64,000 nt of DNA from Cunninghamia lanceolata (GCA_027924645.1 BSBN01000252.1:2542001-2606000); one strand, 5' to 3'; shown: positions 12,001 to 25,000, numbered from the stretch's first letter. Notes: generated from the sequence alone by a model not told the origin. Made by a program: numbers and translations.

Positions 12001-13242
12001 CTGATCCTTCATAATCATTCAGCAAATTTTCAAAATAACTATCTCTGAGGAAACAATACTAGGATATGTTTGTACAATGCCATTAGAGTCTTTAATGCTA
12101 GAAATTTTGTTAATAGACCTTCTAAGTTTAGTGCTATTATGGAAAAATTTGGTATTCATGTCCCCCTCAGCCAACCATACCTCTCTTGATTTTTGTTTCC
12201 AGTATGTTTCTTCTTTGGATAGGAGTTCTTCATACTTACCAAGCAGCTCTTTTTCCTTCATGTAACTTTCCTGATTCATACCATGTTCCATGACCAACTA
12301 ATTCAGTGCATTGATTTCTTCTTCTACGCACTCTTTTTCTCTAAATATATTTTTGAAATGACTATGATTCCATTGAAGGATCTTTTGTTTGATTCTCTTT
12401 AGTTTGGTGTTAAAATAGTACATCTTAGATCCTTCCACTACTTCCTCCTTCCACCACTTTTCTACTAAGGCCAAGAAATTTGGATCTTATAGCCACATCC
12501 TTTCAAACTTAAAAGGACACTGTTTCGGCTTAGTTTCTTCCTCAATTGACAAGGCTACCGGGAAATGATCAAAACCTTTGTTTGGCAGTATAGAGGCAGA
12601 CAAGTTACCTGGAAAAGCCCCTAAATTTCCTTTGAAGAAAAACCTATCTAATTTTTATGCTATGTTGCTAAAACCAGACCTCCGATTATTCCAGGTATAA
12701 TTGCCATTGTTTGCTATGATTTCCATCAGATTCATGATATGTACCCAATTTATGAAATCCAATTGTGATTGTTACTGTACAGATGAACCTCCTCTCTTCT
12801 CATGACTGTAGAGTATGACATTGTAATCTCCTCCTATGATGACTGATTCATCAGGGTAGTTATTGAGAAATGTACTTATTTCCATCCATAGCTCCTTTTT
12901 TAGAGAGGGGGTTGGCCCATAAATGTTTAGAAGTAGGAAGGATATGTTTTTACATACACTCTTCACCCATCCCCCTTGCCAGTTCTTGTTATTGGCTATA
13001 TTCTCATAAGACACTTTTCTAGGATCCCAGATGACAACAAGTCCCCCTGAAGCCCCTTCAGCTAGCCTGCTATGGATCTTACGTATACCCAAGCTTCTAC
13101 TGAATAAGGATATATCTTCCTTACTCAACTTGGTTTCTTGAATCATTACAAGTTATGCCTGAAAAGTATGTAAAATGTGCTTTAGTAAGCGCTTTTTGTT
13201 AGGGGCATTAATGCCCCTAACATTCTAAGTGATAACCTTCAT
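9038..13242 (-). pseudogene. LINE ORF2: endonuclease-RT-RNase H, with nine point stops and one frameshift
   Basis: About 1,400 codons from the ATG at 13242. APE-type endonuclease: IQETKL, GGDYNV and DHFPV are present. Reverse transcriptase (about 10400-12000): GLRQGDPLSPFLY and FADD are intact. Zinc-finger-like region CVLCEQNEESVDHLLLEC lies near 9920, and RNase H (9060-9450) has LNFDGASRGN, EGDS and KLADELA, but the catalytic Glu position reads NNIAKII (Lys). In-frame stops lie at 13225, 13153, 12772, 12655, 12487, 12298, 10388, 10319 and 10046. A one-base frameshift near 12040 joins the endonuclease and RT frames. Four TAGs sit where family proteins have Trp (the VIT-stop-NVRG start and three between RT and RNase H). 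Inactive. Confidence 0.92.
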
Positions 13243-15870
13243 TTCCCATGGGAAGGCTCTTCCCCTTCCCAGCTTGCAAAAGTGATGTGATTTTAAGTTG
13301 ATCCTCTATTGACCCAGCATGATTGAGTAGTACCATACTAGGCTTCCTACCTCTTTTCTTAGGAGTTTTGCCACAATCTGGACTGGTTTTGTTTGGGTAG
13401 CATGATTCCAAACCCAATTTTACTGGTGTATGCTCTGACTCTAGAGCAAAACAATTTTTCATTTTCTATCCTTTCAATCTCATTAAGTTCAGCAGTGGTT
13501 TCTGGCTGTTCCTCATGAAAGATGATGCCTAGTTCAATTTCATCTTGAAGTGTATCCATTGCGTCCAACTCCATGATTTGAGAAATAAGAGCTTGCTTTT
13601 CTTTGTTTATTTCCTCCATATTGATAAAGTCATGTAATGTTCCTTCAATCAAGTTTTCTAATACTTCGTTGCATGCCTTCATAACTTCAAGGTTCAAGTC
13701 CTCACATCTACCATCCTTTTTCAACGTGGTTGTGGTAAGGTCTGTAGTAGCGACTGTATATTCCTTAAGATATGTCATATTTTCAGAATGGATGTTGTCT
13801 CCCATAATAGGATTAATTAGGTCACGTTGTGGGGGAGTTGAGCTCTTATGTCCCTCCTTATCCTTGGTGCACATATTAATCTCTCTTATCCCAACACCCT
13901 CTTTAGTGTTGATTGACTGCAAAGGGTTTACTATAATGGAATCTGACATATTTCCTTTGTCAGCATCTATGTTGCAATTTGAAGCTACAGCAGTCATTAA
14001 TTCTTTATCCTTTTTTACGCTACTAGTATTACTCTCTGCAATTCCATCCCCTTTTACATAGAGTGAGACCTTAGGATCTAATTCTTTATCACCATCGTTT
14101 CGAGTATCAATTATGGATCCTCTGTTTATCTCAGTATTGAAGACAAGTTGCATATTACTCACAGCAGACAAGACAATGTTATCTAGTGGTGTCTTCTCAT
14201 TCCCCATGGTCTTATTGCCCTCATCCTTCCAACTTTCCCTGATGTTGAAGTCATCCAATAAGGGGATTGCTATGTTGTTGTTTTCCAAAATTTCACCTTC
14301 CTCCACTCCTATCTCATCTATGAGGCTAAGAGGTAAGGCTGACTGAGGTATAGGAATGGGACTGCCAGTAGGGATGGGTTCTTGGTCACAATCTATAAGT
14401 GGGAGGTCTATTAGATCTGAGCTTATATTTACCTCTTGATGAGCAAGGTTTAGCAGGGTCTATTTGGTTTACAGTAAACCCCCCAGTCACATTATTAAAA
14501 GTGACTACAAAATTATCAGCTGGCTGAGAAATATTCTCAGCCATCATGCGTTTTTTCTGTAACATCCATAACCTTTGCAAAAATTGGTTTGCCCTCTCTA
14601 TCTAGGGCTAAATTAGCTTTGACATAACCACGATAAATTTGAGGTTTAATGAGATAGGTGGAATGGTTTGTAATTAATTGTATGGCCTGAGGGCTTTAGT
14701 ATTTAAGCCCATCTTAACAAGCAGCTTAACATTGGAGGATTTCAGAAAATCTACTTCAAGACCTGCAAATCCTCCTAAACAATCCCCAATTTTCATGAGT
14801 ATGCGACTATGCATTAGCTCTACAGGCATGTTGGGTAAATTAACCCATTTAACAGTTTTAATGTTATCCACGTCTTTAGGATTAAAGCGTGGTTTCCAGT
14901 CCAAAAAATTAAAGTAATGCCCCTTAAATTGCAGGTGATTATCAGATAGAAGCTTGTATTTTAAATCCTTATTATTACAATCAATGTAAAGAAAATCTTC
15001 AGGAAGATTGGTTATACTTACCTGGCCCCTAAAATTTTCTTCAAACCACTGCATAATGTCGCTCATTGGAAGCTCAAATCCGCTCCATTTTGCAAATAGC
15101 CCATATTCTCTGCAATGTTCCCACATACCATCGATGAAGATGTTCTTTAAATTCGCATGGATGAGTGCTTCCTTTATGGCCAGAGGGATAGGGTTCCGTT
15201 GAGGCCGTGTTACAGGTGGTGGTCGAAAATGAGGGATAGGGTTTGTGGCACTAAGCTCTACTTGCTTTTGGGATTTAAAAACACTGTGATTCATGTTCAT
15301 AGGCGGAGGATTTTTGGGTGGCATGCGGTCAAAAGCCCTCGGAAGCTTGGATTCAGGAGGTGGGTGAATATGGTTAGTGTGATGCCCTAGCTTCACACAG
15401 TTAGCCCCTATTGAAGAATTCGAAATGGGGATCACCCATAAATTCTTATTGAGGGTATCCATCACTGTTGTGCCTCTATTCTCTTTCATGGCCCGTCGCT
15501 CCTTACGATTCCTAACTGTCTTTCACAAGTTATCTCCATTCTCCGTTGTGCTAATCATATTGCTATGGTTTCCATGAAATCTACCCACTCTTGGATAGAC
15601 CTCGCATGATTTTTGTGTAACAGAGGATGGATAGAGTGTTGGAACCCTAGCCGTGTAACTTGAATTGGTCCTACTCAGTTTAGGATTCTCCTTCCCCAAC
15701 CTTTTTTTCCTTAATAGGTATTCTTTTAGCTCCGCTGACGAAAGGAGGTAGGGAGGATAAGATGTTGAATCTATTCGCCGAGCTCCCATGGTTGGAATGA
15801 GCCGCGGAGGACAAATAAAAATTTTCATGTTTTGCTGCTTTTTGAATGTAAGGCTTCGCATTTCGCACAC
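13217..15870 (-). pseudogene. LINE ORF1: DUF4283-like nucleic-acid-binding protein (broken)
   Basis: Reads from about 15870. A single TGA (15523-15525) interrupts an otherwise continuous frame into 15489-14674, which holds the DUF4283-like fold (QVSITNLPEDFLYID, FNFLDWKPRF, VKWVNLPNMPVELM). A one-base shift near 14680 and further shifts near 14530 and 13400 lead through an acidic, low-complexity C-terminal half to a basic KKRGRKPS segment before the ORF2 start. I see no CCHC zinc knuckle in the readable parts. Known role of ORF1 proteins: RNA binding in the retrotransposition particle. The N-terminal extension to 15870 is an inference from frame continuity. Confidence 0.8.
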
Positions 15871-15890
15871 TTTGCATATTTCGCATCATT

Positions 15891-16740
15891 TAGTGTGATT
15901 ATATTATATAATATTATATATGATATATAATATATTATTAATATGAATATCATAAAACAATGTATATACTATATATGAATTATAATATTATATAAGTGAT
16001 TTAAAATAAAAGATATATTATAATATTTTAATAAAAAGGTATTGAATTTATTTTTTATATAGAAAAAAATTTTAAAAATTGCATGTTTTATATGTGTTTT
16101 AAAATGATCAATTATTTAAAATTGAGTTAACAAATATCTGTCACCATCTTATTAATGGATGGTGTTGTTACAAACATTTTATAAAATACAATTCCTAATT
16201 ATCATTTTGTTGTCTTCCTATGATACATATATGTTCACTGTTTATTTTCTCAACTTTGAGTTAGTTAGTGTATATATAAAATGTGAATAAGTTCTCAATT
16301 ACATTTTACATTGGATAAGTGGTATTGTAGACTACAATCAGTACCCCTTTGTGAAAACAGAAAATAGGATCATGTAGAGAACCCTATTTTCTCTCCAAGA
16401 GTTTCTTAGAGTTCTTAGCTAGAACCCTATGGAAAAACACTAGGTGAGTTAAGATATCCTAAAAGAGAATTTAATGCGAATTTAATGCCCAGCACGCCTA
16501 AATGAAGACATACACTACTAAACAATACCCTGATTAACCAATCCAGTCCAAGTAACCAAAATTAAGCCAGCAAAAACAACTTGACCTGGGATAACGGACA
16601 TAGCTCGCAAAATATAAGTGACCAATAAATACATTTGTAGGGTTACAACAGATACATTTAAACTTAAACTGTAAAATGTAGAGAGATCCACTATTAACTG
16701 ATCGGTATTAAATATACATAGTTAAATGTAGAAAATTATC
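15891..16740. other. AT-rich non-coding flank of the LINE
   Basis: 15897-16080 is almost pure A/T with ATATTATATAAT palindromes. The rest is ordinary non-coding DNA. No gene seen. Confidence 0.4.
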
Positions 16741-16929
16741 AACCGATTGGCATTTTTCACACGGCAAATAATAGAGTTACAGCTTTTTATTTACGCGGAG
16801 GGTAATAATGGCGAACGAGGGCAACGGACTAGGAACGGCGACGGCAATAGGGAAAACCGGCAGCATAAAAATCCGCTGTTAATTGCAAGTTGGCATACAC
16901 AAATTCAGAGTCAAATCTCCGTGCGATAT

Positions 16930-17210
16930 TTTATTTTGTCTGCATCTGCCGATGAATGGATTGGAAAAACCTGCCAAAAAACTCACGGAAAACGGCAATC
17001 GTCCAGCGCGAAATCCAACGGGACGCTGCAATCATCTTGCAAGCCTCTGCAGTAATGGAGACCGTTTGCATCTGTCGTTGAATGGATTGGAAAAACCGGC
17101 CAAAAAACTCACGGAAAACGGCGATCGACCAGTGTGATCGACAGACAAAATTCAACGGTTGAAGACGCTGCAATCGTCTTGCACGCCTCTGCAACAATGG
17201 AGACCGTTGC
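16930..17210. repeat. CpG-containing direct duplication (~126-142 bp period)
   Basis: Two copies share the order GAATGGATTGGAAAAACC, CAAAAAACTCACGGAAAACGGC, GACGCTGCAATC and GCCTCTGCA..AATGGAGACCGTT. Spacing is 126 bp for the first blocks and 142 bp for the GACGCTGCAATC block, because copy 2 has extra bases. Unlike its surroundings, the segment keeps many CpG dinucleotides (GGAACGGCGACGGCAATAGG upstream at ~16834). Open frames through it are repeat-derived; no protein motif recognised. Confidence 0.7.
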
Positions 17211-18269
17211 GCTGCAAAGTCAGCCCACTCTGCTCACAAAGGGAACGCCTTGGGCGTAATAAACTGTTAAAAGACATTTTTCCAATTTTCGACGACCTGT
17301 CAAACGTCAACACTGCAACAGGCAGTGTCTTCAGAAGAAAATTAATTATATTCTACAGTTTTTAAAAAAATTAATAAAAATATTAAAAATACTGGCATAC
17401 AACCATCAAATTTAAACCAAAACTGCCTAGTTTTAAAAGAGAGCCGTTTGTTTGTACCTTACCCTTTCCCCTCATGCTTGCTTAATATAGAACCGCCAAT
17501 TCAAATATTTCTAATTTTCTACTGCCATCAGAAGAAGTTTCCAGCGTCTCACAATATTAGACATTTCTTTATTTATTTATCTGCAACCTCAATGACCTAG
17601 CAATCAACTACCTAACTGTAAAATTTCTCCAAAAATACTACCTGCAAAGTAAAATGTTTTTCTGCAAGTAGAGTGATTGAACATGTAGAAATAACAGATT
17701 AAGTTTGTTTCGTGAGTTCGATTGATAATTGTGTCATTTTCCTTAGATAACTGAAAACATGGAACGCAAACCTCTTTTTTTTAAAATCCGTCATCAAGTA
17801 ATGGCTAACTGGCTCTGTTCCAAAATTTTAGAAGTCCAAGATTTCTTCCCTTCCAGCTTGAGCTTAAAATGCTAGTCAAACAAAACACAGTTTTCCCAGG
17901 AGCATTCCTCTCATCCTCATGTGACATGGACTGTGAAAACCTCATTTTTATTACTCAAAAAGCTGGTCAAACTCCGTGTCAAATGTATACTAATAATTGA
18001 AATATGATTTTTGTTTAGTCTGATTTTTAGCAATGACGTCAAATTTTACAAAATATGATAGACCGTCCATTACCACTACAATGAAAACCATTACCACACG
18101 GGGTAAATGCATATTTAAATTTAGAAATATAATTGATGTCCACTAATAACCGTAATAGGTTAATGGCAACCAATGTAGACTGGATTTATTAATAGAATTG
18201 TAGATCCCTTCTGGATGTGCAATAACTTCTAAATGTCCAGATAGGGATGGGAACTAAAAATGACTGCTA
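17211..18269. other. Non-coding stretch downstream of the DUF547 gene
   Basis: No gene, RNA or repeat recognised. It lies between the CpG-rich duplication and the likely 3' end of the host gene. Confidence 0.35.
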
Positions 18270-18280
18270 TTTATTTTATT
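18270..18280 (-). terminator. Candidate polyadenylation signal of the DUF547 gene
   Basis: Overlapping AATAAA hexamers on the minus strand (plus strand TTTATTTTATT), about 480 nt beyond the stop codon at 18761. The position would give a fairly long 3' UTR. A closer, weaker plant signal could be used instead. Confidence 0.25.
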
Positions 18281-18760
18281 TGTATGTACATAGATATGTA
18301 TACATAGTGGTATACTGCTTGCAAAATGAAAATATTTTGACAGTACCTCACCATGCTGTTCCCCCCTCCAAGAACAGGCTCTCGAAAAGAACAGGGTACA
18401 GAGAATTACACAAATATCTGCGGACATAAATTACACAGATACATAATTTGTACAAACAGCCACATCTTAAGTTGATACATATAACCATTAGCAGCACTCA
18501 TGTGGTGCCTTTGATCACTCATCAAGAAGTAAATTGTCCCAGTTGTTTCATTGTTGCTTCTTGTGGCATAATTGCTATCTCCAACTTGCTGAAGAATCAC
18601 AAGTCATCAAAACATGAGATCGAGATCTTTTGGTACAGTTAATCACCGCTTTGTTTACAACAAATATTTCAGTCACTTCATGTATAATTGATGCTGCAGA
18701 GTTAACACTTTGAAGAAAGTTGAGCAGAAAACAACAAACAAGAAGTGTATTGAGTACATC

Positions 18761-19075
18761 TCAACTCCTGTTTTCAGGCAAGAATAGGTAGCGGAATCTC
18801 AAGTCAAATGGTATGACAGAAAAATTGCGAAAGCTAAGAAGCCGTTGTCTTCTTTGTATAATGCAATCTTGCACCACAGCTGTCTGTGATGGAAGAAGGA
18901 ACTGGCATATCCAGTCTACTAGTTCATTCTCTTCAATCATCCCCTTTGTAAAACTATGCAGCAGCTTTGGCACAAGTAACTTCCCCTTTGAACTTATGCC
19001 AACAGAAGCACGAACATAGTCATATAATGCATCTTGTAGATCTTCATGAACTCTTTCTGCTGTAAATACTCTCAC
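18761..19075 (-). CDS. DUF547 gene, last coding exon (C-terminus)
   Basis: Acceptor AAATACAG before GTGAGAGTATTT, with a T-rich tract (TTTTTTTTCTTCC) upstream; phase 0. Encodes VRVFTAERVHEDLQDALYDY through RYLFLPENRS and the stop (104 codons plus stop). It fits the C-terminal end of DUF547 proteins and continues exactly from the SSPA end of the exon at 37455-37574. Confidence 0.9.
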   Translation of the reverse strand: MRVFTAERVHEDLQDALYDYVRASVGISSKGKLLVPKLLHSFTKGMIEENELVDWICQFLLPSQTAVVQDCIIQRRQRLLSFRNFSVIPFDLRFRYLFLPENRS

Positions 19076-22000
19076 CTGTATTTAAGATGACAATGCCATA
19101 AGAGACGGAAGAAAAAAAATCTATTACCTCTGATAACATTGACAATACATGAAAAATTAAGTATAAATAAGATGCAAGAAGACGAACAAAGCTCCAGGAA
19201 TTCAGCAATTCTATTGGGAAGCTTAATCATATAAACTATATTGCTAGGCTTAGCTGTGCCTGTAACCTGACAGTTCCACCAAAGTGCATGGCCACGCATG
19301 CAATGCTTTATTGCACTCATTCCAATAGAGTCAGAAATCATACTAAACCAAAGTCAAATAAGATAAGCATAAGGGCGTTCAGCAGTAACAAGAGTTTAAA
19401 TTTTAACACATTATTTTTACTTCACAGAATGGAACTATCAACACTGTTTATTTCAACTTGCTCCGGAAAGTAAATAAATTAATGCCCATAGGGCCAGAGC
19501 CCAGATGGTGAGAAAATTTCTCTTGGAGAGAGCCCACCACGATTCAATTCCTGCTGGGTGAAGTTGTGACTGGGTTCGATCTAGTTCAATTCCTGCTGGG
19601 TGAAGTTGTGACTGGGTTGGATCTAGTTCAATTCCTGCTGGGTGCTGTTGGGGCTGGGTTCAATCCGTGGGTGACTTTAACAAAATGGATTCTCCTAGGT
19701 GTGGTTGAGGATCAAACTTCGATGGAAACCTCTATGGACTCTCCCTATCTCAGCCTTGAAGCCGAACTGGAAAAGAAAATGTCTTATCCAAAATAATAAT
19801 AATAAATTAATACATTTCACTACATGTTTAAAAAAATAAAAATTAATTTTATTCTTGCAAGAATGCATGTAGCAAGCACACAGCAGAGCAAATACAAGAA
19901 TGAACACACCTGTATCTTCCAAAACCCTAATGGCACACCTAAATCCAAGCATGATGAAGGTCAACTTAGGATTAAGGCAGCACATACGATCAGGAATGGG
20001 GCAACTTGGGCCAATGCATAAGAGTGGGTAACCTCTTCTTCTGCTTTAGGCTTTTCTAGGCCAAGGGGGGTGTTCCTTGAGTTAATTGACAGGACAAATA
20101 AAATAAATGTTAAAACACAAGCAAATCAACAGTTTTAACCAATGTATTATGAACCCCAAAATGTCACTAAGCTCATGTCAATACTGGCTGCAACAAGACC
20201 TACAAGACCTCCATCAAGCAGATAAAGACAACCTTGCACACGCACCAAAAGATGAAACAGTTTTGCATCCCAACATGTGAGTCCCCTTGCATTGTTCAGA
20301 CACGTGCAAGTTGTAAGCCCGTTGACATGATCCTTTTAACAATTTATCAATTTTAGCTTGCTAAGAATATGGCGTAAGTGTCAATATGTTTGAATGTAAA
20401 ACCTAACTACTCCTACACTACCAAGGATGTGATGACTAAAATATGTTTGAATGTTGCTTGTTTGCTGTTATATCACCATTTAGACTAGTTTCTACTCCAC
20501 TGGGCAACAGAGTCAATACCTGCAAGAGAGATTGAGAACACTAATGTGAACCAAAAATGAACCAAGACCTACATATGCATGCAGATCTAAAAGATCAAGA
20601 ATCCCATATGATTAATTTACTTCGAAGATCCATTAACAATCAAACATATTCCATTGCATCAAGGAAAAGCAAGATACAAATGCTTTGCAATCTTTTATAG
20701 TGTTGTCCTACAAACTACCCCTGAATACAATCAAGTCAGCAAATGTTGCTAGGAACACTTCATAGCATTGCTCGTGAAAATCTTCTCAAACACCCCTACT
20801 AATCATGGAGACATTAATCATACATTCATCTTGTTCAACTACACATTCCTATGACTCGCACTAGACACTTTCAGCCCCTTGCAAAATAGAAACTTGCATC
20901 ATTCAATGCCCTAGAATACATATTAGGTTATCCCTGTACATAAATGGCTCAATCAGCAACAACCACCTTTTTCACCCTTTTACATGCATATATATCATTG
21001 CAATCTATCTCCAACAACAATAGAGTCAAATGAGTGTTTTGCAAGTTTGCAGGTCGCCCATATTGTTTGCATCATATTCTCATGGCTTTGCACTTAAATC
21101 CATACCTCTCGAATCAGCAACCATATGCTTTGTACATGAAACCATGCCCATAAGGGGTCCAACATACCAACAGGCATTTGAAAGTCTTCCCAAGTCCAAT
21201 CGCCTCCATATGAGACCATTAATGAAATTCTTGTACATTCCTGGAAGTAGGTGTTGAGTTCAATTCGAACAGCGGAGATTCGAGGCAAAGTTGCAATTAA
21301 CATTTGCAAATTGCATGGGAGGCGCAAAAGTCCACTGAACTAGTGGTTGGCGGAAACCGGAGGTAGGGGCACAGTTTGCAATTTTTGCAAAACTACCGGA
21401 AAGGTCTGAAGCTCCACAAGATAAAGTGAAGGCAGGCAAAGGTTGAAATGCAAAATTGCAAATTGCACATACAGGAGAGAAATCTGCCTACAACGCAGGG
21501 AGTGAGATTGGAGGTTGGGAAGCAAATGGTAATTTGCAATGGGAATCAAAAAATCCATGGGCAAAGGGATGCAAGATCCAGAGGTTGGAATGGAATTTGC
21601 AAAAATTGCAGAGTTATGTGCAAGTTCCGAATGTCCAGCTTCAACAAAGGTGGCAAGAAACAGAGGTTGGAGAGCAACTTACAAAAAATGCACAACTGCA
21701 CATATGGTCCAGGTTTTGTTTTATAATACCAGCATAAAGCAGAGGTGCAGGAGCAATTTGCAAAAACTGCACAATTGCGCCAGAGTTCCAGAGTTCTGCC
21801 TGGGCCGGCATATTGACCCTAAAGCCCTCAAACTTGAAAATTTTGACACTCAAGACACATGGAAAGGACTGAAAGAGGTATGAAACACAACATAAAGCAA
21901 GATTTTTAAAAGGGGCATATTGACAAATATCTTGGATCAGTTATCAATGATGAGCAAAGCAAGGACCTAGGGCAACACTGCAAACATAACAAATGCAAAT

Positions 22001-25000
22001 TGGACAAGTGCCAACACAATGCACGTAGCAAGCAGACAGCAGAGCAAATACAAGAAAGAACCCTGGTATAAAATGCACCTCTCAACCATCAAACAAGAGT
22101 CTAAATTGAAGAGAATACCGTTTACCCTTTAACTAGTATGTATGTTTTGCACTAGCATAATATATAGAACTTATCAGAAGCATTGGAAAAGAAAATGTCT
22201 TACTCAAAATAATAATAATATTAAATAAATTAATACAATTCACAACATGTTAAAAATAATAATAATTAATTTTATTCTTGCAAGAAGATCGCACTTAGCA
22301 AGCACAGAAAGAACCCTGGTATAAAGTGCATCTCTCAACCAACAGATAAGAATTTAAATTGAAGAAAACACTGTTAAACATTAAGCTAGATACATGTGTT
22401 GCACTAGCATAACATGCAGAACTTATCAGAAGCATATATTTGAGGGAAGGGTCTGGGTATGCTCGCATTAGCAGGGCCAATCCAACATAGAATAGAGAGG
22501 ATGACATTAGTAGAGCCAACCCAACATAAAGTATAGAGAGGATGTCTTTAGTAGAGCAAATCCACCAACCTAGCACAGAATAGAGAGGATGACATTAGCA
22601 GAGCCAATCCAACAATAAAATAGAGAGGACAATAAAAAAATTGTGTGTTGACATGATACAACATAACTACACAATATATGATCAACACAAAATAGAGAGG
22701 ATGACATGAGTTTCTGTGTGTATCAACACAATACTGCACACTGATAGAATCAGATGTGGAAATAACACATTCCAATAATTTTAGGACTTAAGAAACTAAT
22801 CAAGGTTAGGTTTTTAAAATATATAGACATAAAACATGCAAACTGCCTATCATATGGAACAGTGAAAGTTCATTCTCATGAGTTTGGAATATGTCTCCAT
22901 CACCATAATATGACAGAGTTGGTAACAATGTGTGCCCCTAAACCATGAACGGTCATTATTGGTTATCTACGTATGGTGCTAGAATTGAAATAAGGCATGC
23001 ATATATGATGTATCAAGAGATTGTGGATATGGAAAGAGAGGCTCTGTGTAGTAGAGAGGCTACCACAGAGTATTTCAAGCTTTATAAAATTTTGGACACT
23101 AGTGAAGGTTAGGTTTTCGAATACATTATGTATAATGAGAAAAAACTAAAACTGGCATGTATAGAAAATTAGATCAATACACTACAAGCAATTTTAGGAT
23201 CCAGTTAAGAGTTTATTTTTCTTCTTGAATAGTTATCTGTAGTGCCTTCAAAGTAAGTTCAAGATAGGTCGTAGGGCCTTTTGTGTGGACTTGACCAACA
23301 TCCATCTTGCTTTAGATGACTATTTAATATGTGATTCCTCGGAGGACCCAAATTAGAGGGCCAACATAATATTTCAAAGGAATTGGTGGCATAGTATCCT
23401 GGCTGGTTTCAGGTATATAAAGTTAAACATTATCATAAATAATTGTGTCCTAATTTATAAAGGAGTTTATCATGTCACATTCATCTGCTAATATTTCAAG
23501 ACATCTTAAGATGCAAATGACAAAGGGAACCAGGTGCATCACTTTATCTTGATCTGAATGTAGAATATGCTATAAATAATGCACTAATGTGCTCTCCAAT
23601 AAACCTTTCCAATAAAATACAAAATCACAAGAATTCATAAGTTTCACTCCCTGAAAAATAGGACACGTAGATTCTGAATCTAAAGGGGCTAACCAAAATG
23701 AATTTAGAAAATGAAGATCTGCTCTCTAATTGGGATAACCAATTTCATGGAAGGAAATTACTGAGGAGATAAAAAGGATTACACTAATTTTGTCTAGGTG
23801 CATTAATTTAAGCATTCCATCTGCAGAACATGATTGTAGAATGAAAGAAAAAAACCAATTATAATTGAGGAAAAAGGTACATGATGCAGGAGCATCCTGG
23901 GGCATAGGGCAATCAGCATCCACAAGACAAAAAAAATCTTTCTTATTTTTTGATTTTTTGGAAGCATTCGCATAGAGGGACAAGAGATTGTGAAGGGTTG
24001 GAGAAAAATGAAGGTCAGGGATCGAGGAAAACCAACCAATTCACTGGTTTTCTAATTACTTCTATAAAATGAATTGAAAGCTCAAAGAGCAGGGTTGGAG
24101 AAACTCAGTTCAAGTTTTGTAGGGAGAGATCAAGTGAATGATATAAGTTTTTAAAAGTGTTGTTGCTCATGGTTCCTTTGTGTTTTTAAATCTAAATTAA
24201 AACCATAGAATTTGTCTCTTAATGGTACATCAAGGATATGTGTATTAAATCTAGGTATTGGCTGTAAGAACAAGGCCACCATTAATTTGGCTACCTAACC
24301 TTGACTACATTAAGTGGTATTAATGCTCAGTTTCGAGTTCAGTTGAAAGGCCATACCTGACTATGTAGGAGTGGAATGAAATATTACAGCAGTGAGTAGT
24401 TTGTGACTTTTGTTGTAAGCAAGCCTCATAGAAGAGTGTCTAGCAAAGGTAGGGTAGGATTTGTCAATGTGGTGGCAAGATTAGACAAAGTGGAAGAGAT
24501 GCACAAGTAAGATTGGATGATGTTGAAGAAGACTGAAGAAGAGGTTTTTCAGAGATGAGAAAGAAATGACGATAGAGGATATTGGAGCTGGACCATTACA
24601 ATAGAAACCAGTGTTGGATGAAGGAGAGGATAAGCTCATAAGAGCTATTCCACGAGGTGGAAGAGAAACAAAAATGTGTGTTCCTACCTTCTCAAGTAGT
24701 TGGATCCCAAAGAGCTAATTGATTGGCTTATAGAAATTGAAGAGTACTTTGAGTTTGATAGAAGTAACCAACCCCGGAAGAGTAAATTTGGCTTAGACCA
24801 AGCTGAAAGGTCATGCAACCCTATGGTGGAAGGAAGTTCAAACTACAAGAAATAGGAAGGGTAAAGAAAAGATTACCTGTTGGTATCAAATGGTTGCCAA
24901 GTTGCAGGAAAATTTTTACCTGTTGATTATAAGCTTGAATTGTTGAAGAAATTGTGAAATTTGAGACGAAGGGAGCTGAGCATAAAAGGTTACACAGAAG

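Larger units (their letters stand above)
9038..15890 (-). mobile_element. L1-like LINE, near full length, decayed
   Basis: Minus-strand order is ORF1 (DUF4283-like nucleic-acid-binding region) then ORF2 (endonuclease, reverse transcriptase, zinc-finger region, RNase H), the arrangement of plant L1-type non-LTR retrotransposons. ORF1 and ORF2 overlap by about 26 nt (13217-13242). AT-rich DNA flanks both sides. A clear poly(A) tail is not seen on the 3' side (plus-strand poly-T expected near 9000), so the 3' end may be eroded. Target-site duplications were not found. Confidence 0.9.

Noticed and set aside
13603..14346. Plus-strand frames over LINE ORF1
   Set aside because: Antisense to the minus-strand ORF1 C-terminal region; no motif of their own.
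16747..17365. Several overlapping frames on both strands near the CpG-rich repeat
   Set aside because: Open in many frames because of the duplicated unit. No conserved domain, and frames disagree between the two repeat copies.
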